Shown here: positions 17,517 to 26,475 of the stretch, piece by piece | How the letters are laid out: every line of letters starts with the position of its first letter | How positions within the stretch are numbered: the first letter of the stretch is position 1 | Source of the DNA: Lachnospiraceae bacterium Zagget2 | Lineage (GTDB): Bacteria > Bacillota > Clostridia > Lachnospirales > Lachnospiraceae | Assembly (NCBI GenBank): GCA_001941045.1 | Contig: MSHD01000023.1 | Span: 111,588-175,587 of the forward strand | Direction of reading: 5' to 3' | Length of the DNA stretch: 64,000 nucleotides | Position numbers and translations under genes: made by a program | The notes under the pieces: model-generated | What the model saw: the letters and a program-made list of their open reading frames with translations, nothing else | Told to the model about the DNA's origin: nothing | Database searches by the model: none

Positions 17517-18824
17517 ATGGACAGCGATCACATCACCACTCTGGCCTCGGAAGCGCTGCGGCTGTCACAGCTCGCGCTGCGGGAGCAGCTGCCGCACTTC
17601 GGCGCGGCGCTGGCTGTTCCGAAGAACTGCTGGACGGATGGCGCCTCTGGCACGGACGGCGTGGATTTCTGGTGGAACCCGGGGGAGGTCTGCCGTCTTT
17701 TTGCAGAGGATTCGCGGCGACTGATGCGCGTGCAGCTGCATCTCGTTCTGCACGGGCTCTATCTGCACGCGTTCCGGGAGCCTGTGGGCGAAAGGCGGCT
17801 CTGGGCGCTGGCCTGTGATATTGCGACGGAATACCGGATCGACCGTATGGCAGTGCCCGGCTTCACAAGACCCATTCCGGCGGCGCGGAGCCGCTGCTAC
17901 CGGGAGCTTCGGGAGGCGCAGCTTCCCATCCGGGAGCAGGAGGTGGCCGGATGGCTGGCAGCACAGAAAGAAGAGCGTCTCCCGGAGTTGGAGCAGGCTT
18001 TTTGCCGGGATGATCACACACGCTGGGTGAGTCGGGAAGCGGACGATGAGGGGAATCCTGTGTACCGGGAGATCGGAGCGCCGGAGAATCTTCAGAGAAA
18101 GCTGACAGCAGTGCATCGCTGGCGGACGGTTTTTGAAAGTCTTCCGCAAAGTGAGCGGGAACATCGGCGGCAGGCAGGCGGAAGCGGCGGTGGACAAACG
18201 CAGGCGATCGTGCTCGAGGAACGGAAGAGTTATGATTACCGGCGTTTCCTGAAGCGTTTTGCACAGGATGGCGAGGAGCGGAGTCTTGATCTTGACAGCT
18301 TCGACTACATTCCCTATGATTACAGTCGGAGTATGTACGAAAGGCTGGTATTTCTCGAGCCGCTGGAGTATCGGGAAGTCCGCAGGCTGCGGGAATTCGT
18401 CATCGCGATCGACACCTCCGGCTCCTGCTCGGGCGGGATAGTCAGACGCTTCCTTGAGGAAACCTGGGAGATTCTGCGGGAGAAGGAAAACTTCTTTGAG
18501 GAGATGAACGTCCACATCATCCAGTGCGACTGCCTGGTACAGGATCATGCGCGGATCACCTCGGAAAAGGAGTGGCGGGATTATCTGCGGAATATTGAGG
18601 TCAAAGGGCACGGCGATACGGATTTTACGCCGGTCTTCCGGCTGGTGGACTCGCTCGTGGAGTCGGGAGAGCTGAAGGATCTGCGGGGACTTCTTTATTT
18701 TACAGACGGGGACGGTGTCTATCCATCGGAGGCGCCGGCCTATGAGACTGCATTTGTATTTTTGAATCAGAAACTGAAAAAAGGGAAAACGCCGGACTGG
18801 GCCTGTGATCTGTGTCTGGAGTGA
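17517..18824 (+). CDS. VWA-domain putative metallopeptidase-like protein (DUF2201-type)
   Basis: A 435-residue protein. The N-terminal half has a zinc-peptidase-like HLVLHGLYLH segment (His75, His79, His84), and the C-terminal half is a von Willebrand A-like domain with the metal site AIDTSGS (Asp299). These proteins occur as partners of MoxR-type AAA ATPases, as here: the ATPase gene starts 8 bases downstream. The pair is thought to act in chaperoning or maturation of protein complexes; no client is visible. Transcription probably starts near the inverted repeat at 17465. Confidence 0.8.
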   Translation: MDSDHITTLASEALRLSQLALREQLPHFGAALAVPKNCWTDGASGTDGVDFWWNPGEVCRLFAEDSRRLMRVQLHLVLHGLYLHAFREPVGERRLWALACDIATEYRIDRMAVPGFTRPIPAARSRCYRELREAQLPIREQEVAGWLAAQKEERLPELEQAFCRDDHTRWVSREADDEGNPVYREIGAPENLQRKLTAVHRWRTVFESLPQSEREHRRQAGGSGGGQTQAIVLEERKSYDYRRFLKRFAQDGEERSLDLDSFDYIPYDYSRSMYERLVFLEPLEYREVRRLREFVIAIDTSGSCSGGIVRRFLEETWEILREKENFFEEMNVHIIQCDCLVQDHARITSEKEWRDYLRNIEVKGHGDTDFTPVFRLVDSLVESGELKDLRGLLYFTDGDGVYPSEAPAYETAFVFLNQKLKKGKTPDWACDLCLE

Positions 18825-18832
18825 GGTATTTT

Positions 18833-20275
18833 ATGAACATACAGGAAGCGCGTGAGGAGATCATAAGGAGTGTGAAAGCCTACACGGCCAGGGACGAGGA
18901 GGGGAGTCTTCGCGTCCCGCCTGAGCGGCAGCGCCCGCTTCTCATCATGGGACCGCCGGGCATCGGCAAGACGGCGATCGCCTGGCAGGCAGCCAGGCTC
19001 TGCGGTGTAGGAATTGTATCCTACGCGATGACACACCACACCAGGCAGAGCGCGGTGGGGCTGCCGGAGCTTGTGAAACGGGAATTTGACGGAAAAGAGT
19101 ACACGGCGACGGAGTATACGCTGAGTGAAATCATTGCTTCGCTCTATGCTTATATGAAAGAGACGGGCTACCGCGAGGGAATCCTCTTTCTGGATGAGAT
19201 CAACTGCGTCTCGGAGACGTTGATTCCGACGGTGCTGCAGCTTCTGCAGTTCAAGACCTTTGGCACGCATCCGGTCCCGGAGGGCTGGGTCATCGTCGCG
19301 GCCGGCAATCCGCCGGAATTCAACCGCTCCGCGCGTGAGCTCGATATGGCGGCGCTTGACCGCGTGCGGACGCTGGAGGTGGAGGCGGATTTTGGCGTCT
19401 GGAAGGACTATGCGCTGCCCGGCGGCGTGCATCCGGCGATTCTCTCCTATCTGGAGATGAAGCCGGAGCAGTTCTACCGCGTGACGCTGACGCGGGAGAA
19501 ATCAGAGTTCGTCACGGCCAGGGGCTGGGAGGACTTGTCGAGTGTATTGAAGGAATATGAGCGGCAGGGGCTTGCCGTCACGCATATATTTATGGAAGAG
19601 TTTCTGCGGAGCAGGGAGACGGCGGCGGATTTTGACGCCTACTACCGGCTGTACCTTCGTTGTCTGGGCACTTATCGGATCCCGGAGCTGCTGGACGGGC
19701 GGCTGACGCCGGAGGAGCTCTCTGTTCTGAAAGAAGAGCTGAAAAAGGCCGGGGCGGACGTACGCTGCATGTTTATTCAGCACCTGCTGGCGGCGGCCTC
19801 GCAGCGGCTGACAGTGTACGGAGAAAAGCAGCGAAGGCGGAAACGCCTGAAAGAAGTGTGGGAGCGCTGTGAATCCGGCAACCTGTCGCTGGAGGAATTC
19901 CTGCGGCAGCGCACTCATGAGCGGAAGGTCAGGAAAGAGTACGGGCTTCTGAAGGAGCAGGAGGAGCGCATCGAGCAGTGGGTCGATGGAAAGCTCAGTG
20001 AACTGTCGGAAAACACGGATGAAATCCTGTCAGGGGAAGAAGAGCCGGAACGGGAGCGCGGGGCTCTCTGCGGTTTCCTGAACCGGATGACAGACTTTGT
20101 GGCAGAGATGTTCGGTGAGGGAGAGGAGCTGGCCGACTGGCTGCTCGGTCTGCGGCGGCACGGCGATTTTGCGGGTCTTGGCTTCGACAGACCGGAATTT
20201 GCAGTACTGCAGGATATAAAAAGCATGGAGCTGAGGCTTAGAAAACAGATAGAAGAAGTGGAGGAGATTGTATGA
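18833..20275 (+). CDS. MoxR-family AAA+ ATPase
   Basis: An AAA+ ATPase with Walker A GPPGIGKT (about residues 40-47), Walker B GILFLDEIN and a sensor-like VAAGNPPEF segment, followed by a long charged C-terminal extension rich in Glu/Arg/Lys. The ATG at 18833 is preferred over the GTG at 18812 because GGAGTGAGG lies just before it. MoxR ATPases pair with VWA proteins, here encoded immediately upstream. The extension is longer than in simple MoxR proteins. The stop overlaps the start of the next gene (ATGA). Confidence 0.85.
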   Translation: MNIQEAREEIIRSVKAYTARDEEGSLRVPPERQRPLLIMGPPGIGKTAIAWQAARLCGVGIVSYAMTHHTRQSAVGLPELVKREFDGKEYTATEYTLSEIIASLYAYMKETGYREGILFLDEINCVSETLIPTVLQLLQFKTFGTHPVPEGWVIVAAGNPPEFNRSARELDMAALDRVRTLEVEADFGVWKDYALPGGVHPAILSYLEMKPEQFYRVTLTREKSEFVTARGWEDLSSVLKEYERQGLAVTHIFMEEFLRSRETAADFDAYYRLYLRCLGTYRIPELLDGRLTPEELSVLKEELKKAGADVRCMFIQHLLAAASQRLTVYGEKQRRRKRLKEVWERCESGNLSLEEFLRQRTHERKVRKEYGLLKEQEERIEQWVDGKLSELSENTDEILSGEEEPERERGALCGFLNRMTDFVAEMFGEGEELADWLLGLRRHGDFAGLGFDRPEFAVLQDIKSMELRLRKQIEEVEEIV

Positions 20276-20817
20276 AGCTGCTGATTGCGTCTGACATTCA
20301 CGGTTCCGCATACTACTGCGGAAAATTGCTGGAGGCTTATGAGAGGGAGCAGGCAGATCGCCTGATCCTGCTCGGCGATATTCTCTATCACGGGCCGCGG
20401 AATGAACTGCCGGAGGGCTATGCACCGAAGGAGGTCATCGCGATGCTGAACCCGCTGAAGCGCGATATCCTCTGCGTGCGTGGCAACTGCGACGCCGAGG
20501 TCGACCAGATGGTGCTGGAATTTCCGATCCTGGCGGATTATGGATTTCTCTACGAGCGCGGGCGGATGATCTTCCTGACACACGGGCATGTGTTTCACGA
20601 GGGAAACCTCCCGATGCTGGGGAAGGGCGATATCCTGCTGCACGGTCACACGCATGTGCCGGTCTGCCGCGAGCATGAGGATTATGTCTATATGAATCCT
20701 GGCTCGGTGGCGATCCCGAAGGAAGGCAGCGAGCACAGCTACATGAGCTATGAGGACGGTGTATTTCTCTGGAAGAATCTGGAGGGAAAAATTTATAAAA
20801 CATATAAATTAGACTGA
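20272..20817 (+). CDS. yfcE: YfcE-family phosphodiesterase
   Basis: A 181-residue calcineurin-like phosphodiesterase of the YfcE/MJ0936 type, with SDIHG, LGDILYHGP, RGNCDAEVD, LTHGH and LHGHTHVP in the family order and at the usual length. The E. coli enzyme hydrolyses phosphodiesters such as bis-pNPP in vitro; its physiological substrate is unknown. It overlaps the MoxR gene by four bases and closes that operon. Confidence 0.9.
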   Translation: MKLLIASDIHGSAYYCGKLLEAYEREQADRLILLGDILYHGPRNELPEGYAPKEVIAMLNPLKRDILCVRGNCDAEVDQMVLEFPILADYGFLYERGRMIFLTHGHVFHEGNLPMLGKGDILLHGHTHVPVCREHEDYVYMNPGSVAIPKEGSEHSYMSYEDGVFLWKNLEGKIYKTYKLD

Positions 20818-20823
20818 ATATAT

Positions 20824-20863
20824 ATGCAAAAGCGCTTGCATTTCGCAGAGTTTTCATTATAAT
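20824..20863 (+). promoter_or_regulatory. Promoter overlapped by a cre-like palindrome
   Basis: TTGCAT (20836-20841) and TATAAT (20858-20863) are 16 bases apart. The palindrome TGCAAAAGCGCTTGCA (about 20825-20840) covers the -35 box and resembles a catabolite (CcpA) site, so the ABC transporter downstream may be carbon-regulated. Confidence 0.5.
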
Positions 20864-20922
20864 AAGTGCAGCGGGTTTCGGAAAACACAGCCCGCAAAGA
20901 TCAATTTACAGGAGGAGACATT

Positions 20923-21810
20923 ATGAAGAAGAAAATCGTAAGTGCGGTTCTCTGCCTGAGCATGGCGGCGGCGCTTCTGGCCGGATGCGGAAGCAGCAGT
21001 TCGACGTCGGCTGACACGACAGAGGAGACGACGGAAGAGGAGACCGAAGAAGAGGTCGCCGAGGAAGAGACCGAGGCCGCGGAGGAGACCGAAGAAGCGG
21101 CGGAGGAGTCTGAGGAGGCAGCTGAGGTGACGACCGTTACAGAGGGCGTGCTGACGATGGGCACGAACGCGGCGTTCCCGCCCTATGAGTACTATGACGG
21201 GGATGTAGTCGTTGGCATCGATGCGGAGATCGCGGAAGCGCTGGCGGAAAAGCTTGGCCTTACGCTCGAGATCGTGGATATGGACTTCTCGTCCATCATT
21301 ACTTCTGTGCAGTCCGGCAAGATCGATGTTGGCATCGCGGGCATGACCGTGACCGATGAGAGACTGGAGAACGTAAACTTTACCGATTCCTACGCGACCG
21401 GCGTGCAGGTGATCATTGTGCCGGAGGGTTCCGACATTACCTCTGTGGACGACCTGTCCAACGAGGATCTGCTGATCGGCGTACAGGAGGGCACGACCGG
21501 ACATATCTACTGCTCCGATGATTACGGCGAGGACAGAGTGATCGCTTACACGAACGGAGCGACCGCAGTGCAGGCGCTTCTGCAGGGCAAGGTGGACTGC
21601 GTTGTTATTGACCAGCAGCCGGCGCTCGCTTACGTGGAGGCCAATGAGGGACTTGCAATCCTCGACACGGAGTACGTCATCGAGGAGTACGCGATCGCGG
21701 TTTCCAAGGATAATGAGGCGCTGCTCGACGCGCTGAACGCTGCTCTTGCGGAGCTCACGGCGGACGGCACGGTGCAGAGCATCCTCGACACCTATATCAC
21801 GGCAGAGTAA
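20923..21810 (+). CDS. Amino-acid ABC transporter substrate-binding lipoprotein
   Basis: A lipoprotein signal (LLAGC, Cys at about residue 22) is followed by a long Ser/Thr then Glu-rich linker (about 23-68) and an SBP family 3 domain: GVLTMGTNAAFPPYEYYDG, a GIDAEIAEALAEKLG helix, VGIAGMTVTDER and GVQEGTTGHIY. These features fit polar amino-acid binding proteins (GlnH/HisJ type). The ATG at 20923 follows AGGAGGAG. The permease and ATPase genes follow. The ligand cannot be fixed from sequence. Confidence 0.92.
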   Translation: MKKKIVSAVLCLSMAAALLAGCGSSSSTSADTTEETTEEETEEEVAEEETEAAEETEEAAEESEEAAEVTTVTEGVLTMGTNAAFPPYEYYDGDVVVGIDAEIAEALAEKLGLTLEIVDMDFSSIITSVQSGKIDVGIAGMTVTDERLENVNFTDSYATGVQVIIVPEGSDITSVDDLSNEDLLIGVQEGTTGHIYCSDDYGEDRVIAYTNGATAVQALLQGKVDCVVIDQQPALAYVEANEGLAILDTEYVIEEYAIAVSKDNEALLDALNAALAELTADGTVQSILDTYITAE

Positions 21811-21826
21811 GTGTAAACAGGGCATC

Positions 21827-21869
21827 AATGGGGGTGTTCAGCGGCTAAGAGACTGAACGCCCCCATTTT
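21827..21869 (+). terminator. Attenuator hairpin between binding protein and permease genes
   Basis: AATGGGGGTGTTCAG and CTGAACGCCCCCATT (21827-21841, 21853-21867) pair with one G-U, followed by a short T run. Partial termination here would give more binding protein than permease. Confidence 0.6.
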
Positions 21870-21887
21870 ACGAAAGGGGGAGATGGC

Positions 21888-22619
21888 TTGGAAAAATTAA
21901 TCAGCGGTCTGAAGCTGGGGCTTTACCAGACCTTCATACTGGACAATAACTATCAGTATTTTGTCCGCGGAATAGGGATCACGCTGCTCGTGACAGCCTG
22001 TGCGCTGGTTCTCGGTCTGGTGATCGGGGTTATGATCGCGATCGTCCGCTCGGCGCACGATCAGCAGCCGGCAAATAAGAGAGGACCGGTTCTGAAATTT
22101 CTGAACGGGGTCTGCAAGGTCTATCTGACGGTGATCCGCGGGACGCCGACGATGGTACAGCTCCTGATCATGTGGTTCGTTATCTGGGCGAGCGCCCGCG
22201 CGACGGACAGTAATATGATCCGCTGCGCGATTGTCACCTTCGGCATCAACTCCGGCGCGTACATTGCGGAGATCGTCCGCTCCGGCATCATGTCGATCGA
22301 GGCGGGACAGATGGAGGCGGGCCGTTCCCTCGGTATGAGCTATGCGGATACGATGCGTTTTATCATCATTCCGCAGGCCTTCAAGAATGTGCTTCCGGCG
22401 CTGGGCAATGAGCTGATCACGCTGCTCAAGGAGACTTCTATCGTGACGGTCATCGGCCTCAAGGACCTGACCAAGGGCGCGATGATCATCCAGTCGAAGA
22501 CCTACCAGGCCTTCGTGCCGTTCTTTGCGATCGCGGCCATCTACCTTGTCATGGTGCTGTTCCTGACATGGCTGCTTGGAAAACTGGAAGGGAGGTTAAG
22601 ACAGAGTGATATACGTTAA
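21888..22619 (+). CDS. Amino-acid ABC transporter permease
   Basis: A 243-residue HisM/GlnP-type permease with several membrane helices and the EAA loop [26 protein letters not shown] at 21888 is the start, 6 bases after AAGGGGGA; no ATG fits. Its end overlaps the ATPase gene by 14 bases. It forms the membrane channel for the binding protein encoded upstream, probably as a homodimer because only one permease gene is present. Confidence 0.92.
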   Translation: MEKLISGLKLGLYQTFILDNNYQYFVRGIGITLLVTACALVLGLVIGVMIAIVRSAHDQQPANKRGPVLKFLNGVCKVYLTVIRGTPTMVQLLIMWFVIWASARATDSNMIRCAIVTFGINSGAYIAEIVRSGIMSIEAGQMEAGRSLGMSYADTMRFIIIPQAFKNVLPALGNELITLLKETSIVTVIGLKDLTKGAMIIQSKTYQAFVPFFAIAAIYLVMVLFLTWLLGKLEGRLRQSDIR

Positions 22620-23328
22620 AGGTTTATCAAAATCATTCGGCGATCATCAGGTGATCAAGGAGATCAACACCCACATCGCCCCCGGAGAGAAGGTCGTCAT
22701 CGTCGGACCGTCCGGCTCCGGCAAATCTACCTTCCTGCGCTGTCTGAACCTGCTGGAGCAGCCGACCGCGGGTTCGATCGTCTTCGACGGACAGGAGATT
22801 ACCGACCCGAAGACGGATATCAATAAGGTGCGGCAGCACATGGGCATGGTGTTCCAGCACTTCAATCTGTTCGCGAACCTGACTGTGAAGGACAATATCA
22901 CGCTTGCCCCGCAGCGCGCGAAGATTATGAACAAAGCCGAGGCGGAGCAGGAGGCGATGCGGCTTTTAAAGCTCGTGAATCTAGAGGACAAGGCGGACGC
23001 CTATCCGAACCAGCTCTCCGGCGGACAGAAGCAGCGGATCGCGATCGTGCGCTCCCTGGCGATGAAGCCCAAGGTCATGCTCTTTGACGAACCGACCTCC
23101 GCGCTCGACCCGGAGATGGTCGGCGAAGTACTGGAGCTCATGAAAAAGCTCGCGGACGAGGGCATGACGATGGTGGTCGTGACGCACGAGATGGGTTTTG
23201 CGCGGGAGGTGGCCACCCGCGTCATGTTCATCGACGAGGGCATTGTCATGGAGGAGAACGAGCCAGGGGAATTTTTTGGGAATCCGCAGAACGAGCGGCT
23301 GAAAAGTTTCCTCGCAAAGGTGTTGTAA
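22606..23328 (+). CDS. Amino-acid ABC transporter ATP-binding protein
   Basis: A 240-residue GlnQ/HisP-type ATPase: Walker [11 protein letters not shown]-loop MVFQHFNLF, signature LSGGQKQR, Walker [13 protein letters not shown] and the switch His in VVTHEMGFA. It starts at GTG 22606 inside the permease gene, so translation is coupled. It is the last gene of the transporter operon; the secG promoter overlaps its stop codon. Confidence 0.95.
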   Translation: MIYVKGLSKSFGDHQVIKEINTHIAPGEKVVIVGPSGSGKSTFLRCLNLLEQPTAGSIVFDGQEITDPKTDINKVRQHMGMVFQHFNLFANLTVKDNITLAPQRAKIMNKAEAEQEAMRLLKLVNLEDKADAYPNQLSGGQKQRIAIVRSLAMKPKVMLFDEPTSALDPEMVGEVLELMKKLADEGMTMVVVTHEMGFAREVATRVMFIDEGIVMEENEPGEFFGNPQNERLKSFLAKVL

Positions 23329-23351
23329 TTTTTGGAAAGCTGTGCTACAAT
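23323..23351 (+). promoter_or_regulatory. secG promoter
   Basis: TTGTAA (23323-23328, overlapping the upstream stop codon) and TACAAT (23346-23351) are spaced by exactly 17 bases. Confidence 0.6.
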
Positions 23352-23381
23352 GCTTTTGTTTGACATATAGGAGGTATGGAA

Positions 23382-23621
23382 ATGCAGATTCTGAGATACG
23401 TTCTCATGGCAATATTTGTGCTGCTGTGCATCGTGGCGACTGTGCTGGTGCTCATGCAGGAGGGCAAGTCCGACGGCCTTGGCGCACTCGCGGGCGCGGC
23501 GGAGACCTACTGGGGAAAGAATAAAGCCCGTTCGATGGAGGGGGCGATCGCGAAGTGGACGAAGATCCTGCTGGTGCTCTTCTTTGTCCTGGCGATTATC
23601 CTGAATCTGAGCGTTTTCTAG
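23382..23621 (+). CDS. secG: Preprotein translocase subunit SecG
   Basis: A small protein of about 79 residues with two membrane helices flanking the conserved VLMQEGKSDGLGALAG loop, as in SecG. It assists SecYE in protein export. ATG 23382 is preferred to ATG 23376 because AGGAGG (23369-23374) lies 7 bases before it and only one base before the other. The stop is TAG. In many Firmicutes rnr lies between secG and smpB; here smpB follows directly. Confidence 0.92.
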   Translation: MQILRYVLMAIFVLLCIVATVLVLMQEGKSDGLGALAGAAETYWGKNKARSMEGAIAKWTKILLVLFFVLAIILNLSVF

Positions 23622-23683
23622 CGGCGTGCGGGACGATCTGCCTGATAGATACCGACAGTCAGATCACAGATAGAGAAATGATT

Positions 23684-23716
23684 CGGGCACTCCTGTGCAA
23701 AAGCAGGGGTGCCTTT
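23684..23716 (+). terminator. Hairpin between secG and smpB
   Basis: GGCACTCCTG and CAGGGGTGCC pair around a short A-rich loop and are followed by TTTCT. It may terminate secG transcripts or attenuate read-through; the smpB ribosome site lies just after it. Confidence 0.5.
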
Positions 23717-23732
23717 CTGGTACGGAGGGATT

Positions 23733-24197
23733 ATGGGAAAAGACAGTGTAAAACTGATCGCAAATAATAAAAAGGCCTACCATGATTATTTTATTGAGGA
23801 TACCTTTGAAGCGGGGATCTCGCTGCACGGCACGGAGGTGAAATCTCTTCGCATGGGAAAATGCAGTATCAAAGAGTCCTTTGTGAAAATTGAAAAGGGA
23901 GAAGTCTTCATCTATCACATGCATATCAGTCCCTATGAAAAGGGGAATATATTCAATCGTGACCCGCTGCGCGTACGTAAGCTGCTGCTGCACAGAGGAG
24001 AGATTAATAAACTGCTCGGAAAGACGACCGAGAAGGGATATACGATCGTGCCCTTACGCGTCTATTTCCGGGGAAATCTTGCAAAGGTAGAGATCGGGCT
24101 CGCCCGCGGCAAGAAGCTCTACGACAAGCGCGCGGATATCGCAAAGAAAGACCTGCGCCGCGAGACGGAGCGCGATTTCAAGATCAGACACCTTTAG
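23733..24197 (+). CDS. smpB: SsrA-binding protein SmpB
   Basis: A 154-residue Smp[38 protein letters not shown] and the C-terminal basic tail [14 protein letters not shown] are all characteristic. It binds tmRNA for ribosome rescue. ATG 23733 follows GGAGGG; the earlier GTG is not supported. The stop is TAG, with a TAA four codons later. It is convergent with the DUF1292 gene 8 bases away. No tmRNA gene was seen in the window. Confidence 0.96.
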   Translation: MGKDSVKLIANNKKAYHDYFIEDTFEAGISLHGTEVKSLRMGKCSIKESFVKIEKGEVFIYHMHISPYEKGNIFNRDPLRVRKLLLHRGEINKLLGKTTEKGYTIVPLRVYFRGNLAKVEIGLARGKKLYDKRADIAKKDLRRETERDFKIRHL

Positions 24198-24205
24198 TTA
24201 ATCAG

Positions 24206-24559
24206 TTAATTTGCCGCCTCTTCTTCCGGCACGAGCTCGTCGTACTCCATGGAGTCCAGCATCTCGTCGAAGCCCTCGGAAGCGGCCTCATACTCCTCGT
24301 CGCTCTCGATGTTGCCGAGTACGGGTGCGCCGGACGGGCTTGTCTCATAGCGATAGAGGTAGACTTCGCCGTCCTGGTTTTCCCCGTTTTTGTCAAGCGG
24401 GAGCAGGGCGATATACTGCTGCTTTCCGACTTCATAAATGCCGACGATCGCGCATTCGACCTGTGAGTCGTCGTCCAGCGTCAGGGTCACAGTCAAGTCT
24501 TCGGCGCTGCAGGTAGAGCAGTCTCCGGTACATTTTGCTTCATCACATGTATTGGCCAT
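24206..24559 (-). CDS. DUF1292 family protein
   Basis: A 117-residue acidic protein. The middle (VTLTLDDDSQVECAIVGIYEVGKQQYIALLPLD, discussed in pieces) and the Glu/Asp-rich C-terminus match the DUF1292 family of Firmicutes (YrzB-like). A Cys-rich N-terminus (CDEAKCTGDCSTC, about residues 4-16) could bind a metal and is an addition to the usual domain. The function of the family is unknown. Confidence 0.85.
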   Translation of the reverse strand: MANTCDEAKCTGDCSTCSAEDLTVTLTLDDDSQVECAIVGIYEVGKQQYIALLPLDKNGENQDGEVYLYRYETSPSGAPVLGNIESDEEYEAASEGFDEMLDSMEYDELVPEEEAAN

Positions 24560-24648
24560 CTGTAAAACCTCTCAATAAATTTTTTCTTTAACATAACAGA
24601 AGCGGGCGGGATTTGCAAGCCCCATCTGAATACGAAGGGAGAAATATC

Positions 24649-25818
24649 ATGGAACTTACCTTTTCCAGACGCTCTGATATGCCGGAGGGCATTTTTTCAG
24701 TGCTGAATGCGAAGAAAAACGAGCTGATTGCGGAAGGACGGACAGTCTACAATTTTCCCGTGGGGACGCCGGATTTTGCGCCGCCCGCGCATATCATGGA
24801 GGCGATGGTGGAGGCCTGCCGCGACCCGGAGAATTATAAGTACGCGCTGGCGGATCGCCCGGAGCTTTTACAGGCGGTCAGCGATTTTTACCGAAGCCGT
24901 TTCGGCGTGGAACTTGCGACGGATCAGATTATGAGCATGTACGGCTCGCAGGAGGGGATGGCGCACATTGCGCTGGCGCTCTGTGACCCGGGCGATACGG
25001 TGCTGGTGCCGAACCCGGGTTATCCGGTCTTTGGCGCGGGTCCGGAGCTGATGGGCGCGAAGCTCGAGACCTATCCGCTCTATCGGGAAAACAATTTTCT
25101 GCCGGATTTCCGGGATATTCCGGAGGAGAGTGCGTGCAGGGCAAAATTTATGATCCTGTCCTATCCGGCGAATCCGGTCTGCTCTGTCGCAGATGATGAT
25201 TTCTACCGAAGGGCGATCGCCTTCGCGAAAGAATATAATGTTATGCTGCTCCACGACAATGCTTACGCGGATATTGTGTTCGGCGGCAGGGAAGGAAAGT
25301 CTTTCCTGTCCTACGAAGGGGCGATGGACGTTGGCATCGAGTTTTACTCGCTGTCGAAATCCTATAACATGACGGGCATGCGGATCTCCTTTGCCCTGGG
25401 AAACCGGGAAATTATCGCGCGTTTCAAAAATGTCCGCTCTCAGATTGATTACGGCATTTTCCTGCCGATCCAGAAGGCGGCGATCGCCGCGCTTACCGGA
25501 CCGCAGGACAGCGTAAAGGAGCAGTGCAGGGCCTATGAGGAGCGTTGCCGTGCGCTCTGTCGCGGCCTGACCGGCATCGGCTGGGATGTGCCGGACGGGC
25601 AGGGGACGATGTTTGTGTGGGCTCAGATTCCGAAAAATTTCAGCAGCAGCGAGAAATTTGTGCTCGAACTGATGGAGCGGACCGGCGTCATCGTCACGCC
25701 GGGCACGGCCTTCGGCAGTCTGGGAGAGGGTTATGTGCGCATGGCGCTTGTCTATCCGGTGGAGACGATCGGACAGGCAGTCCGCCTGATCGATGAGAGT
25801 GGTATCTTAAGATCATGA
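24649..25818 (+). CDS. PLP-dependent class I/II aminotransferase
   Basis: A fold-type I aminotransferase of about 390 residues with YGSQEGMAHIALAL, LVPNPGYPVFG, the SYPANPVC motif, a PLP-phosphate region at LLHDNAYADIVF and the PLP lysine in SLSKSYNMTGMRI. It resembles LL-diaminopimelate aminotransferase and related alanine/methionine aminotransferases, but the substrate cannot be assigned. ATG 24649 follows AAGGGAG. It overlaps the YdcF gene by four bases. Confidence 0.88.
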   Translation: MELTFSRRSDMPEGIFSVLNAKKNELIAEGRTVYNFPVGTPDFAPPAHIMEAMVEACRDPENYKYALADRPELLQAVSDFYRSRFGVELATDQIMSMYGSQEGMAHIALALCDPGDTVLVPNPGYPVFGAGPELMGAKLETYPLYRENNFLPDFRDIPEESACRAKFMILSYPANPVCSVADDDFYRRAIAFAKEYNVMLLHDNAYADIVFGGREGKSFLSYEGAMDVGIEFYSLSKSYNMTGMRISFALGNREIIARFKNVRSQIDYGIFLPIQKAAIAALTGPQDSVKEQCRAYEERCRALCRGLTGIGWDVPDGQGTMFVWAQIPKNFSSSEKFVLELMERTGVIVTPGTAFGSLGEGYVRMALVYPVETIGQAVRLIDESGILRS

Positions 25819-26414
25819 GTTTTGTGGATGTCTATACCGATTTTATTTTTACGGAGGACGAGCCGGAAAAAGCGGATATCATTTTTATTCCGGGCTCGGA
25901 CGAGGGCGCGCTGGCGCAGCGCGGCGCCGCGCTCTGGAGGGATGGCTTTGCGCCGCTGCTCCTTCCTTCCGGAAAATACGGGAAGCTTGTCGGACATTTC
26001 ACGGGAGAGCCGCGTTTCGCGACGGAATGCGCGTTCCTGTGCGATATTCTTGCGAAGGAAGGCGTACCGCCGGAGGCGATTCTGCGGGAAGAGGAATCCA
26101 CCTACACCTATGAGAACGCGATGTTTTCCCGCCGCGTGACCGATGAGGCAGGTCTTGTGATCCGGACGGCGCTTCTCTGCTGCCAGGCCTATCATGCGCG
26201 CCGGGCGAGCCTCTACTATCAGGTCTGTTTTCCGGAAGCGCGCATTCTTGTCTGTCCTGTTGTGACAAAGGGCATCAGCCGGGAGAGCTGGTACAGGTCT
26301 GAGGCGTCCACAGAGCTTGTCCTGCGGGAAGTAGAGCACTGCGGCACGCAGTTTGGAAAAATTTTTCAGGATTATCGAAAGAAACAGTTGAAATTACCGG
26401 AAAATACAGTATAA
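25815..26414 (+). CDS. YdcF family (DUF218) protein
   Basis: A 199-residue protein with the DUF218/YdcF layout: ADIIFIPGSDEGALAQR near the start, EEESTYTYENAMFSRR in the middle and TALLCCQAYHARRA after it. There is no membrane anchor. YdcF binds SAM in vitro, and relatives such as SanA and ElyC act near envelope metabolism; the role here is unknown. It is coupled to the aminotransferase by an ATGA overlap. Confidence 0.85.
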   Translation: MSFVDVYTDFIFTEDEPEKADIIFIPGSDEGALAQRGAALWRDGFAPLLLPSGKYGKLVGHFTGEPRFATECAFLCDILAKEGVPPEAILREEESTYTYENAMFSRRVTDEAGLVIRTALLCCQAYHARRASLYYQVCFPEARILVCPVVTKGISRESWYRSEASTELVLREVEHCGTQFGKIFQDYRKKQLKLPENTV

Positions 26415-26442
26415 TAAAATTTAACGGTGAAAATTTATTTCA
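26388..26442 (+). promoter_or_regulatory. Glycerate dehydrogenase promoter with RpiR-like operator
   Basis: TTGAAA (26388-26393) and TATAAT (26410-26415) are 16 bases apart and overlap the end of the YdcF gene. TGAAAATTTATTTCA (26428-26442) lies just after the expected start of transcription. It differs by one base from the box on the promoter at 33283. Confidence 0.65.
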
Positions 26443-26475
26443 CAAAGCGCAGTGTGTGCAGAAAAGGAGAAGCGT

